A stretch of DNA of 64,000 bases from Paenibacillus sp. FSL H3-0469 (GCF_038051945.1 NZ_CP150302.1:4650001-4714000), one strand, 5' to 3'; shown: positions 53,069 to 61,677, numbered from the stretch's first letter. The notes: generated by a model not told the origin, from the letters alone. Numbers and translations are program-made.

Positions 53069-53097
53069 AAGATACCTTTAAGGGTGTCTTTTTTTTG
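53069..53097 (+). terminator. Terminator after the flavoprotein pair
   Basis: AAGATACC-TTTA-AGGGTGTCTTTTTTTT. The stem and the nearby ACAGTA resemble the terminators after the ssrA 3'-end copies. Confidence 0.8.
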
Positions 53098-53193
53098 GAT
53101 TTTCAGACCTCCGAAAGATCAATCTCTTTATCAAAAAAGAGCCGAATTAAACAGATATACTTCGGTTATAAAACAAGGGCAGGGGCCGATTGC

Positions 53194-53370
53194 ATGGTAA
53201 AGGTGAGAATAGAAAGCAAACCAGAATTTAAAATTTATGGACGCAGAACATGGGTGGAACAGGATAACGAAATGTTCGGCCAATTCTGGGAACAATGCAG
53301 ACAAGAGGGTTTGACGGACTTGTTCTGTAACAGCCATAATACTCTTGAGGATTCGGACAGCGATCTTTAA
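53194..53370 (+). pseudogene. Truncated GyrI-like / AraC effector-binding domain
   Basis: The 58-aa reading frame starts MVKVRIESKPEFKIYGRRTW and continues EQDNEMFGQFWEQCRQEG, which matches the first third of GyrI-like (AraC effector-binding) proteins of about 150-160 aa. It then stops, so the ligand-binding fold cannot form. Upstream in-frame codons to 53095 look non-coding. A remnant after deletion seems most likely; the toxin gene stop lies 12 bp downstream on the other strand. Confidence 0.6.
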
Positions 53371-53381
53371 TGTTCGCTTTT

Positions 53382-53786
53382 TTATATTTTTCCAGCGACA
53401 CAGTGTGCTTTAATAAGTTTAGTTAATGCTTGAAGTTCATATTTATGGTTAACCATATCAACAGTGAAGTCTTCTGCTTTTTTGACATCCATATTAAAGA
53501 ACAAGTCATTATAGCTTAGGAAAATAACAAGTGCTGTGAAAGCAGTACGTTTATTTGCATTGTGAAACGGATGGTTTTGACCCAGTGACTCGAACAAAGC
53601 GGCGGCTTTTTCAAAAATGGTAGGGTAAGCATCTTCTTCAAAAGCTGAAGATTGTGGGCGAAGGACAGCAGATTCGAGCAGTCCCGGCTCTTTTACACCA
53701 ACTTGTTCACCGGGACTATAGCGTTGAATCATTGCGAGATTAATGGCTATGACTTCTTGGACGGATAAATAACGGGTTTGAATCAT
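53382..53786 (-). CDS. Doc-family (Fic fold) toxin
   Basis: A 134-aa death-on-curing protein with the Fic-type motif HPFHNANKRTAF at about residues 72-83. Doc of phage P1 phosphorylates EF-Tu and stops translation. All motif residues are intact, so it is likely active. It overlaps the upstream antitoxin gene by four bases, the standard type II toxin-antitoxin arrangement. Confidence 0.9.
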   Translation of the reverse strand: MIQTRYLSVQEVIAINLAMIQRYSPGEQVGVKEPGLLESAVLRPQSSAFEEDAYPTIFEKAAALFESLGQNHPFHNANKRTAFTALVIFLSYNDLFFNMDVKKAEDFTVDMVNHKYELQALTKLIKAHCVAGKI

Positions 53787-54046
53787 CTGTCTTTGAGACC
53801 ATGTAAGGTCTGATCGTATTGATTAATAACATCTGCCAAAGAATCCATAAAATCTTCACTAATTCCATGAGGAAGCGATACCTTTGTTGACTTTTTTATA
53901 ATAATTTCTCCAGTGGACTGGTTTATGTCGATAAGAACGGTATCCCCTTGATCTAGCCCTATTTGCTTTAGTGCATCAGTCATTGTTATACCTAAGCTGT
54001 TTCCGAATTTAGTGACTTTTCGTTCCATTTCAACCATCCTATTCAT
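53783..54046 (-). CDS. AbrB/MazE-type antitoxin
   Basis: An 87-aa protein with an N-terminal swapped-hairpin AbrB domain (MERKVTKFGNSLGITMTDAL, LDQGDTVLID) and a C-terminal helix that should bind the Doc toxin. AGGAGGA lies seven bases before ATG 54046. It would repress its own promoter together with the toxin. Pairing of Doc with an AbrB rather than Phd antitoxin is a known mix. Confidence 0.9.
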   Translation of the reverse strand: MNRMVEMERKVTKFGNSLGITMTDALKQIGLDQGDTVLIDINQSTGEIIIKKSTKVSLPHGISEDFMDSLADVINQYDQTLHGLKDR

Positions 54047-54239
54047 TAAAAGTCCTCCTCAATATTGTATTCAACTGTTATAACAATTATACATTAGGGA
54101 TGGCTTAACGTAAATATGCTAAGCAACTGTCAAGCCTATCCTGATCGTCCATGTTAACAGGTTTTTAAGGACCTAAAGAATTGTTGATAGGACTAGATTT
54201 AAATGAATAACTTCAACTAAGCCAAGGAGGCCATATTAT

Positions 54240-54593
54240 ATGAGCAGACAGGCTGAGAAGCCACTGAACGATGGCCCTATCATCCACAAAGAAAAAATAA
54301 TTGCTTCAAAAATGATCCGTATCTATTGCAAGAAAAAACATCATAAGAAGGAGCTCTGTGAGGAATGCCGGAATTTAAATGAGTATGTCATGAAAAGACT
54401 CTCCTACTGCAAATTTGGTGAAGAGAAAACCGCTTGTGCGAAGTGTCCGATTCATTGTTATACACCCGTCTACCGCCAGAAAATCAAGGGAGTTATGCGT
54501 TTCTCGGGACCCTGGATGCTGTTGTATCATCCATTAGAATCGATAAGGCATATCCCCATGCCGGAGAAGTTAAAAAGACCGCTGTCCCGATAG
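54240..54593 (+). CDS. YgbA-type nitrous-oxide-stimulated promoter family protein
   Basis: A 117-aa basic, Cys-rich protein matching the YgbA_NO family (IIASKMIRIYCKKKH, LCEECRNLNEYVMKRL, CAKCPIHCYTPVYRQKIK, GPWMLLYHP). In E. coli ygbA is induced by NO through NsrR. The five to seven Cys could bind metal or an Fe-S cluster. AAGGAGG at 54222-54228 precedes the start. No NsrR site was convincing upstream. Role unproven. Confidence 0.87.
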   Translation: MSRQAEKPLNDGPIIHKEKIIASKMIRIYCKKKHHKKELCEECRNLNEYVMKRLSYCKFGEEKTACAKCPIHCYTPVYRQKIKGVMRFSGPWMLLYHPLESIRHIPMPEKLKRPLSR

Positions 54594-54630
54594 TCGGCAG
54601 CCACCTCCCACGGTTGCCGGACGATTGATG

Positions 54631-55173
54631 CTACACCTGCCCCAACCCCAGCCATTCCCGCTTCAATATAGCGAATTGCTGGGTATTCTCATACTTCGGC
54701 GTTCCGTCTTCGTTCGTGGTGAAGGAGATGAATTCGAGGAAGCAGCCCTCCCTGCGCATGCCCAGCTTCTCGCAGAGCTTCTGCGATCTGGAGTTGTCGT
54801 CCTCGACATAGGCATAGATGCGTCTGGCTTCCTGCTCCAGGAAAAGGTAGCGCAGCAGCGCACGGGCGCTTTCACTGGCATAGCCGACGCCTTCGTAGGC
54901 CGGATTGAAGTGCCACCCTACGCTGTAGGTATCAGGCTCCTCTTTCATGCAGAACAGATCGCCAATAATCGCCCCGGTCTCCTTCAGCGTGACGGCCAGA
55001 TGGGAGTCGTCCTGACTCCGTTTGCTGGCGTCCGCGATGGCTTCTTCTAACGTGGAGAGGCGTTCGCTAAGGAAGCAGTTTACCCGCGGATTCGCTAGGT
55101 ACTCCAGCATCCCCGGTGCATCTGCCTCCCGGAAGTTTCTGATGATTAATCGGTCAGTACTGATGTCTTGCAT
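54631..55173 (-). CDS. GNAT-family N-acetyltransferase
   Basis: A 180-aa RimJ/RimL-like acetyltransferase: TDRLIIRNFREADA at the start, the acetyl-CoA loop region VGWHFNPAYEGVGYASE at about residues 85-101, and NSRSQKLCEKLGMRREG at about 125. It transfers acetyl from acetyl-CoA to an amine, target unknown. An AAGGAGGAACC site precedes the ATG. It lies directly downstream of the sensor kinase gene (12 bp) and may be cotranscribed. Confidence 0.9.
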   Translation of the reverse strand: MQDISTDRLIIRNFREADAPGMLEYLANPRVNCFLSERLSTLEEAIADASKRSQDDSHLAVTLKETGAIIGDLFCMKEEPDTYSVGWHFNPAYEGVGYASESARALLRYLFLEQEARRIYAYVEDDNSRSQKLCEKLGMRREGCFLEFISFTTNEDGTPKYENTQQFAILKREWLGLGQV

Positions 55174-55185
55174 GATGGTTCCTCC

Positions 55186-56520
55186 TTAAGGTTGGGTGGG
55201 CGTGGTATTTACCGGCAAACGGATGTGAACGGAATACCTGCCGCCAGTGCTTGTAAAAGTGATTTCGCCCTTATGCTGGCTGATGATTTTGTGGCAGGTC
55301 TTGAGGCCGATCCCGGTGCTATGGATTTCCTGGGCCTCCCTTTTAATAACATTCGTGATATCCATCAACAGCCAGCGGCCTTCAATCCTATACGCAGTAG
55401 TGACGGGCGCAGATGTATCGGCATACTTCGTAATGTTGGAGAAAAGATTATCGAATACCCGCCTGAAGGAGATCAGGTGAAGCTCCACGCGGAAAGGGAC
55501 AGGGGACGGCTCCCATGCTACCTGGAAGCCGTGATTCTCCAGCAGCATCGACTGCTCATCGATTAACTGATCCATCAGCTGAATCCCATCGTAGGACTCG
55601 AACTCCAGGTCATTCTCCTCTGTGTTATACACGGTGAAGTACTCGAATAGCTTATCGGACAGATGCTTAATCTGATAGGCTTTTTCCCTGCTGTTATGAA
55701 TGTATTTCGCTAACGCTTCCTGATCCTGATACTTCTTGTATTCGATGATGTCCAGGTAGCCGACCAATGCGGTGAGCGGTGTCCGCAGATCGTGGGACAT
55801 GGCAGTGACCAGCTCGCTGTTGGCCAATCTGGCCTGCTCCTCGCTCTCCAGACGCTCGATGAATGACTTCCTCATCTCATTGATGCTCTGGGCCAGCGAC
55901 GACAGCTCATCCTTCCCCTTGAGAGTAATCGGATAGTCCAGATTCCCGCCCTCCAGAATTTTAATCTCCTTCTCCAGCACGCCAATATAAGAGGTCTTCT
56001 TGTTGATGAAGAACAGAACCAGGACGATGAAGAAGATGAACGACAGAATCACACCGAGAATCGTAATGAGGTTGTAGTACTTGTATTCAAAAAAATACTC
56101 CATATACACCTGAGCAGCCGTATCCGCAAAGGTAACCGTGGAATACTGGGATTTGCTGAAAATGTTAGGGTCGGGCAGAAACCTCGTATTCTCGGTCTTG
56201 ATCGTATACCCGTCCGTAGAGTAGAGGAATTGGTTGTCCTTATAGAGATAGAGATTCACGTACTTGGCGTCTCGGACCCATGCGGCTATCTTAGCGTCAT
56301 CCTTAAGCGAAAGATGCTGCCCGGAGATATATGCTTGAAGTGCCGGAAGGGCGTGCTCTTCTTGCTTGTGAATGAACGAGCTTCTGGTCCGGTAATGCTC
56401 CAGCAGATCTTCGCCTGTGGACTGCAGCAGCAGGAATAATCCTGCAGAAGCCACGAACGAACCGATCAGGCACAGAATTAATTTCAGTTTCAGCCTGCTC
56501 AACCGTAGCTTATGATTCAA
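55186..56520 (-). CDS. Sensor histidine kinase
   Basis: A 444-aa membrane kinase: helices at about residues 12-32 and 152-172 flank an extracellular sensor of about 120 residues; HAMP at about 175-225; HisKA with the phospho-His in AMSHDLRTPLTALVGYLD at about 245; HATPase_c to the C terminus (NLFSNITKYAD, TGIGLKTCHKI). It starts with TTG 56520 within the end of the response regulator gene, overlapping by 11 bases. It is coupled to that regulator; signal unknown. Confidence 0.93.
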   Translation of the reverse strand: MNHKLRLSRLKLKLILCLIGSFVASAGLFLLLQSTGEDLLEHYRTRSSFIHKQEEHALPALQAYISGQHLSLKDDAKIAAWVRDAKYVNLYLYKDNQFLYSTDGYTIKTENTRFLPDPNIFSKSQYSTVTFADTAAQVYMEYFFEYKYYNLITILGVILSFIFFIVLVLFFINKKTSYIGVLEKEIKILEGGNLDYPITLKGKDELSSLAQSINEMRKSFIERLESEEQARLANSELVTAMSHDLRTPLTALVGYLDIIEYKKYQDQEALAKYIHNSREKAYQIKHLSDKLFEYFTVYNTEENDLEFESYDGIQLMDQLIDEQSMLLENHGFQVAWEPSPVPFRVELHLISFRRVFDNLFSNITKYADTSAPVTTAYRIEGRWLLMDITNVIKREAQEIHSTGIGLKTCHKIISQHKGEITFTSTGGRYSVHIRLPVNTTPTQP

Positions 56521-57217
56521 TCCGGTACCCCTTTCCCCAGACGGTTCGGATGAACTTGGGATTCTGCGGGTCCTTCTCCAGCTTCATCCGCAGATTGCGG
56601 ATATGAACCATCACCGTATTGTTGCAGCTGTAAAAGTAAGGCTCGCCCCACACACTCTCATACAGATTCTGCGCCGAGAAAATCTTATTGCGGTTGCCGG
56701 CCATCAGCGCCAGTAGCTTGTACTCAATTTCGGTTAGGGTCAGCTCCTTCCCATTCATCATGACCTCGTTAACAGCAGGATTAATGCTTAGTCCGTTGAA
56801 GGTGATCACATCTGAGGGGGCGGAGGTATCCTCCTTGCCTTTGTATACATAATACCGCCTAAGTAAGGCCTTCACCCGGGACACCAATTCGGTGTAGGAA
56901 AAGGGCTTGGACAGGTAGTCGTCACTTCCGGCCGAGAAGGCGAGCGTTTTGTCAGAGTCTTGAGTCTTAGCTGTCAGGAAAAGAATAGGCGCACTGGTCA
57001 TCTCACGAATCTCCACGCAAGCCTTGAAGCCCGATTTCCGGGGCATCATAATATCGAGAATAATCAGATCGATGGTATCGTCTACTTTATTCACGGCATC
57101 TTCACCGTCTACAGCCTCAATGACACGGTATTGCTCGCTCTCCAGCAGCACCCGGACAATCTCCCGGATCTCGTGGTTGTCATCCGCTATAAGTATGGTT
57201 TTCGCAGGATTCATCAT
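56510..57217 (-). CDS. OmpR/PhoB-family response regulator
   Basis: A 235-aa regulator with a receiver domain (about residues 7-120; phospho-Asp in LIILDIMMPRKSG, KPFSYTEL) and a winged-helix DNA-binding domain (about 135-233; LTLTEIEYKLLALM, RTVWGKGYR). VanR-like by overall pattern. It is divergent from the TVP38 gene, with paired direct-repeat boxes in between, so it may control that gene and itself. Confidence 0.94.
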   Translation of the reverse strand: MMNPAKTILIADDNHEIREIVRVLLESEQYRVIEAVDGEDAVNKVDDTIDLIILDIMMPRKSGFKACVEIREMTSAPILFLTAKTQDSDKTLAFSAGSDDYLSKPFSYTELVSRVKALLRRYYVYKGKEDTSAPSDVITFNGLSINPAVNEVMMNGKELTLTEIEYKLLALMAGNRNKIFSAQNLYESVWGEPYFYSCNNTVMVHIRNLRMKLEKDPQNPKFIRTVWGKGYRIES

Positions 57218-57303
57218 TCTTCCATCCCTCTCCTTTCCCGGGTACTCGTCGTGCTTACATTATAGATTGTCCATTGCGTTTAAACCACCGGATGACAGGC
57301 GAC

Positions 57304-57351
57304 TTAAGAATTCTTAAGGAATTCCATGCCCGGATCTTAAGAATATTTACC
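57304..57351. promoter_or_regulatory. Two direct-repeat response-regulator boxes
   Basis: TTAAG-N5-TTAAG at 57304-57318 and TTAAG-N5-TTACC at 57337-57351 start 33 bp apart (three helical turns). A TACTAT -10 at about 57360 lies just downstream, for the TVP38 gene. Confidence 0.6.
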
Positions 57352-57393
57352 TAAGCTGGTACTATCATAAGCCAGTGAAGAGAGGGATTCGAA

Positions 57394-58098
57394 ATGGATG
57401 GGTTATTACACAAAAAGCGGGTCAGCAAGGTTCTCCTCGCTTGCGCAGGCCTTGTAACTACGATCATATTCATCAGATACCTGCCGGAGCTTCTGCGCCT
57501 GACGATGTCGCTGGATGCCTTCCGGGACTATATCCTTTCTACAGGAAAGCTAGGGCCGGTTATGCTGGTTCTCTTCCAGATTCTCCAGACGGTGATCGCG
57601 CCCTTACCGGGAGAGGTCGTTCAAATTGCCGGGGGATACATCTATGGAACAACGCTAGGGGCGGTCTACGTGACTGGGGGGATGATGCTGGGGGCGGTGA
57701 TTGCCTTCTATTTCACCAGATTCCTGGGCGGGTCTTTCATTGAGCGGCTGCTGCAGAAGGATAAGTTCAAGTGGATGCGGGGGATGATGGATAATAAGAA
57801 ATTCTCAATCTTCCTGTTCATTGTTTTCATTATTCCCGGATTCCCCAAGGATATGTTCATCTATGCCGCGGGATTGACGACGATGAAGCCCCTAAGATTC
57901 TTTATGATCCTGCTCTTTGCCAGATTCCCGTGGCTGCTGGCCTCCGTGAGCGTTGGGGCTAATATTTATGATAAGAATTATGGCCCCACCATCGTCATCT
58001 CCGTTATTTCAGTCATAGCCTTTATCTTGGGATTAATCTATAAGGACAAGCTGATTGACAAATTATCTTCCTTCAAAGGCGGCAAAAGCGGGTCGTAG
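57394..58098 (+). CDS. TVP38/TMEM64-family membrane protein
   Basis: A 234-aa SNARE-associated (DedA-superfamily-like) protein with about five to six hydrophobic segments and the conserved core LPGEVVQIAGGYIYGTTLGA and IPGFPKDMFIYAAGLT. Relatives are implicated in lipid scrambling or small-solute transport; function here is unknown. It is divergent from the two-component genes and likely under their control. Confidence 0.9.
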   Translation: MDGLLHKKRVSKVLLACAGLVTTIIFIRYLPELLRLTMSLDAFRDYILSTGKLGPVMLVLFQILQTVIAPLPGEVVQIAGGYIYGTTLGAVYVTGGMMLGAVIAFYFTRFLGGSFIERLLQKDKFKWMRGMMDNKKFSIFLFIVFIIPGFPKDMFIYAAGLTTMKPLRFFMILLFARFPWLLASVSVGANIYDKNYGPTIVISVISVIAFILGLIYKDKLIDKLSSFKGGKSGS

Positions 58099-58162
58099 CC
58101 TCAACATCTAGGAATGATGTCTGTAACTTGGACATAGAGTGGAACTACAGGAGGCGTTGCAT

Positions 58163-58558
58163 ATGGTTATCCAACTTAGTGTTGCTTTGGCTGCGGTTGC
58201 TTTTGTTGGACTGGTGATATTCGTGATTCTTACGCTGCGCAAGGGAATGACCACGCTCGGGGAGACCAACAAGACGCTGGGCGAGGTGAGAAATGCCATC
58301 CATGGATTGACGGGAGAGGCGACTCAGCTCATACACACGGCGAATCAGGTCACCCGGGATGTGAAGGGGAAGATCAAGACCATTGATCCGATCTTTGAAT
58401 CTGCGCACAATGTGGGCGAAGTCATTCAGACGGTGACCGAGACCTTCAAGAAGAACGCTACCGACATCGGCCAAAGCTTGAACCAGGAGCCTGAGAAACC
58501 CACGGCTTCCGTCAAAAGCAAAAGCGGCCAGATCCGCGTCAATACGAAGTTTCAGTAA
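58163..58558 (+). CDS. DUF948-like membrane-anchored protein
   Basis: A 131-aa protein with one N-terminal membrane helix (about residues 4-26) and a long helical, coiled-coil-prone cytosolic or extracytosolic region (RKGMTTLGETNKTLGEVRNA). This matches the DUF948/YtxG-like pattern seen in general-stress proteins. ATG 58163 follows AGGAGG at 58149-58154. It is 64 bp after the TVP38 gene. Confidence 0.8.
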   Translation: MVIQLSVALAAVAFVGLVIFVILTLRKGMTTLGETNKTLGEVRNAIHGLTGEATQLIHTANQVTRDVKGKIKTIDPIFESAHNVGEVIQTVTETFKKNATDIGQSLNQEPEKPTASVKSKSGQIRVNTKFQ

Positions 58559-58591
58559 CCTTTGTATCATTGATAAGAAGCGTCAGTTCCA

Positions 58592-58615
58592 GGCACCCCG
58601 GGCGGGTGTCTTTTT
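58592..58615 (+). terminator. Intrinsic terminator after the DUF948 gene
   Basis: GGCACCC-CGGGC-GGGTGTC followed by TTTTT. The remaining 58616-58815 has only a weak possible -10 (TATGCT, 58720-58725). Confidence 0.85.
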
Positions 58616-58815
58616 GTATGTAGTTATCATTACGCTGCAAAATAATCATTTTCTCATAATAGCGCATAATTGCAGGTGAACTGAGCAAATGATTGTTTCG
58701 ACACTATTTGGCTCTCTGCTATGCTCGGGATATCCGACAGGTTCATTTCCGTCTACTTCAAGGGTTCGGATCAGCCGGGATAAGAGGAGGGCAGAACAGA
58801 AATTCCACGGTAACT

Positions 58816-58829
58816 TGCAAGCGGTTACA
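58816..58829 (+). promoter_or_regulatory. Candidate CcpA cre site before the pectate lyase
   Basis: TGCAAGCGGTTACA agrees with TGWAANCGNTNWCA at 13 of 14 positions, 37 bp before the start codon, much as at the PL8 gene. Confidence 0.6.
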
Positions 58830-58866
58830 ATAATATCTGCAACAACCTAAATCGGGAGGCCAATCT

Positions 58867-61014
58867 ATGAAAAGAATCGTTGCAAAGGTAACCAGTATGA
58901 CTTTGTTGTTCACTCTTGGACTCACTCTGCTATTCAGCGGGTGGGGGACTGCGGTGGTACATGCTGCGGGACTTACGGTAACAGGCAGTGGGGGCGGAAA
59001 TGAAGCGGCATTTGTGGAGTGGTCACCAGTCAGTAATGCGTCAGGGTATAAGGTATATGTCAAGGCTGCAAGTGCAGCAGATTCCCAGTATCAGCAGCTC
59101 CATAATGAATTAATCCGCAGATATGCCTCCTACTGGAGAGCAGATGCCGTAGGATTGGCCGCTGGTAATTATGTGATGAAAGTCGAAGCTGTGCTGTCCG
59201 GCGGGGGGACGGCAAGTGCGGTTACGGGAACGCTGACTGTAGCGGCGTATGACCGGTCGGGGTTTTCTTTTTCCACAGCATCACCTTATGGTACAGGCTC
59301 TGGTGCTTATAATGACAATGGAACGCTGAGAAGCGGCGCACAGGTGCTGTATATCACCTCTCAGAACGCGCAGACCGTAACGCTTCCCGTAGTGGTCAGC
59401 AGCTCAGGTACAGTGCAGACGGGGACAGGGCTTGGCAGCATTCTCGCTCTCCGGCAAAAAGGCTATGACACCACCCCGCTCGCCATCCGGCTGATCGGAA
59501 AGGTGACAGCCGCCGACCTCAGCGGACAGCTGAACAGCAGCGGATATCTTGAGCTCAAAGGCAAAAACAATTATACGGAAATGAACATTACCCTCGAAGG
59601 AATAGGAAAAGATGCGTATGCCTACGGCTGGGGAATGCTGCTCAGGTATACCGGGAATGTAGAGGTAAGGAACCTGGGTGTGATGTTATTCCCGGATGAC
59701 GGCATTTCCATGGATACAGGCAACGCGAATGTGTGGGTGCATAATAATGATATTTTCTACGGATCAGCGGGAAGTGACGCTGACCAGGTCAAAGGAGATG
59801 GCTCTACGGACCTCAAAAAAGGCTCCAGCTATATTACCATCTCGTATAACCACTATTTCGATTCCGGCAAAGCGGCTCTCGTCGGACTGAGCGAATCCGC
59901 CGAATTCTTCGTCACCTTCCACCATAACTGGTTCGATCATTCCGACTCCCGCCACCCGCGGATCAGAGTAGCTTCGGTCCATGTGTATAATAACTTCTAT
60001 GACGGCGTATCCAAATACGGTGTAGGCGTGACGACTGGCTCTTCTGCCTTCGTGGAAAGTAATGTGTTCCGTAACGCTAAATATCCGATGCTGAGCTCCC
60101 AGCAGGGTACGGATGCACTGGGCGAAGGCACATTCTCCGGGGAGACTGGCGGGATGATTAAGGCCTACAATAACAGTATTACGGGTGCGTCCGGCCTTAT
60201 CTATGCGAACTCCAATACCGGAACTGCTCCGGCAAATGCAGCCTCTCACGATGCTTACCTGGCCTCATCAAGAAGCGAAGCCGTTCCCGGCTCGTACAAA
60301 GCACTTGTCGGCGGAACAGCATATAACAACTTCGATACGAGCGTGGATACAGGCGTCAGCGCAGCTGCGGTGGATAGCGTAAGCGCAGTACAACAGAAAG
60401 TGACAGCGGGAGCGGGACGTCAAGGGGGCGGGGATTTCAGCTGGACTTTTAATAACGCTGTAGACGACACCTCCTATGCCCTCAACGCGCCGTTAATGTC
60501 GGCCATCCGAAGCTACACCTCAGGACTGGTGTCTGTGGGAGGCAATTCCGGCCCGGTAGGACCGACACCTGCACCAACAGCGACACCTGCGCCAACGGCA
60601 ACACCGGTGCCAACAGCGACGCCGGTACCGACAGCAACACCAGTGCCAACGGTAACGCCTGTGCCAACAGCAACGCCTGCTCCGGGAGCGGCGGTTCACA
60701 ATTTTACAACATCCGGCACATCAAGCAGCTTCTTCACCATTCAAGGCAACCTCTCCACCAGCAAGGGAACGGTACTCTACAACGGCCTGACCCTGACCCA
60801 ATGTCTGAAAATCGAGAGCACCACCAGCATCCAGTTCACCGCCGCCAAGGCCTCAACGCTAACGTTAGTCTTCAACTCCGAGGGAACCAAGATTAAGGTG
60901 GATGGGACAAGCTATCCAATCACGAACGGCATAGCTACCGTCTCCCTTGCGGCTGGCGCGCATACGATTACGAAGGATAGTACGGCTAATTTGTATTATG
61001 TGGTGGTGGAATAA
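58867..61014 (+). CDS. Secreted PL1-family pectate lyase with C-terminal module
   Basis: A 715-aa secreted enzyme. After a signal peptide (about 1-33, ending VVHAAG) is a fibronectin-III-like domain (about 35-125), then a right-handed beta-helix pectate lyase domain (about 135-550). The Ca-site Asp residues lie near DDGISMD and DQVKGDG, and the catalytic/substrate Arg region near HHNWFDHSDSRHPRIR. A (TPVPTA)n linker follows at about 566-606, then a roughly 105-residue C-terminal domain of possible carbohydrate binding. It cleaves polygalacturonate by beta-elimination. GGGAGG precedes the ATG. Confidence 0.92.
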   Translation: MKRIVAKVTSMTLLFTLGLTLLFSGWGTAVVHAAGLTVTGSGGGNEAAFVEWSPVSNASGYKVYVKAASAADSQYQQLHNELIRRYASYWRADAVGLAAGNYVMKVEAVLSGGGTASAVTGTLTVAAYDRSGFSFSTASPYGTGSGAYNDNGTLRSGAQVLYITSQNAQTVTLPVVVSSSGTVQTGTGLGSILALRQKGYDTTPLAIRLIGKVTAADLSGQLNSSGYLELKGKNNYTEMNITLEGIGKDAYAYGWGMLLRYTGNVEVRNLGVMLFPDDGISMDTGNANVWVHNNDIFYGSAGSDADQVKGDGSTDLKKGSSYITISYNHYFDSGKAALVGLSESAEFFVTFHHNWFDHSDSRHPRIRVASVHVYNNFYDGVSKYGVGVTTGSSAFVESNVFRNAKYPMLSSQQGTDALGEGTFSGETGGMIKAYNNSITGASGLIYANSNTGTAPANAASHDAYLASSRSEAVPGSYKALVGGTAYNNFDTSVDTGVSAAAVDSVSAVQQKVTAGAGRQGGGDFSWTFNNAVDDTSYALNAPLMSAIRSYTSGLVSVGGNSGPVGPTPAPTATPAPTATPVPTATPVPTATPVPTVTPVPTATPAPGAAVHNFTTSGTSSSFFTIQGNLSTSKGTVLYNGLTLTQCLKIESTTSIQFTAAKASTLTLVFNSEGTKIKVDGTSYPITNGIATVSLAAGAHTITKDSTANLYYVVVE
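60562..60684 (+). repeat. Tandem repeat coding a Pro/Thr linker
   Basis: About seven degenerate 18-bp units encode TPVPTA-type hexapeptides between the lyase and the C-terminal domain. Units differ at third positions, so the repeat is kept at protein level. Confidence 0.85.
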
Positions 61015-61048
61015 ATAGGGGATTTCTTTCGCTGAACCGAACCGAATT

Positions 61049-61074
61049 AAGGCGACCTGTAGGGGTCGCCTTTT
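61049..61074 (+). terminator. Intrinsic terminator after the pectate lyase
   Basis: AAGGCGACC-TGTAG-GGGTCGCCTTTTA; perfect stem. Confidence 0.88.
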
Positions 61075-61126
61075 ACTCTATTCTTTTACTCTATTAGTGA
61101 TTTACTATACACTTTTAAACTTCGTA

Positions 61127-61342
61127 TTATGTAGTAACATGATTTTTAAAAAAGGATTTAATTCCATCATATATAACAACTAATCCAATAATTAATGCCA
61201 AACTTCTTACCACAAACTCAGCAACATAGAGGTTCCCTTGGTATTGTGTTGAACTAAAGGTATGCCCTGTGATAAATCCTGGTGATACCATCACAAGCAC
61301 ACCTAAAACGACACTTGAAATTAAAAGCACGACTTTACTCAC
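61127..61342 (-). CDS. Small two-helix membrane protein, unknown
   Basis: A 71-aa protein with hydrophobic helices at about residues 3-24 and 42-62 and a short polar loop between. No family recognised. It starts with GTG after a GGGGG-rich site on the minus strand and lies 34 bp downstream of the XRE regulator gene, possibly in one transcript. AT-rich relative to the neighbours. Confidence 0.6.
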   Translation of the reverse strand: MSKVVLLISSVVLGVLVMVSPGFITGHTFSSTQYQGNLYVAEFVVRSLALIIGLVVIYDGIKSFFKNHVTT

Positions 61343-61376
61343 AAATATCCCCCTTTTTTATTCTTTAGATGTAAAA

Positions 61377-61604
61377 TCAATTACTTTCTTTACTGTCAAC
61401 CAAATCAATAATCTCTCGTATGTCCTGAATATCTAGAGCTTCTGCAATTCTAACGATATGACTGAAGCTAATGCTTTCTCGCTTACCATTGGCTAGTTCG
61501 CTTAATGCGGCGTGCCGGACCCTGGATATTCGGGACAACTCCCGCATCGAAATCTTATGCTGAGCAGTCAATTCAGATATTTTCACTACAATATTTTTCC
61601 CCAC
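61377..61604 (-). CDS. XRE-family helix-turn-helix protein
   Basis: A 75-aa single-domain regulator: HTH at about residues 10-65 (MRELSRISRVRHAALSELAN, ISFSHIVRIAEALDI), of the Cro/HTH_26 kind. GTG 61604 has AAGGTGG seven bases upstream. It is divergent from the DUF6809-like gene; a palindrome lies between them. No phage genes adjoin it. Confidence 0.85.
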   Translation of the reverse strand: MGKNIVVKISELTAQHKISMRELSRISRVRHAALSELANGKRESISFSHIVRIAEALDIQDIREIIDLVDSKESN

Positions 61605-61677
61605 TGCAATTCCACCTTATCCTGAGCATTTGTTATCGGCTGTACACAGCTAAGCTCACCGTAAATAATTTAAGATT

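Noticed and set aside
53095..53193. N-terminal extension of the truncated GyrI-like frame
   Set aside because: The 33 extra codons start right at the terminator T run, lack a ribosome binding site and do not resemble the family, whose N terminus aligns at 53194.
60562..60684. Tandem 18-bp units as a minisatellite or CRISPR-like array
   Set aside because: The units are coding, degenerate at third positions and form the Pro/Thr linker of the pectate lyase.
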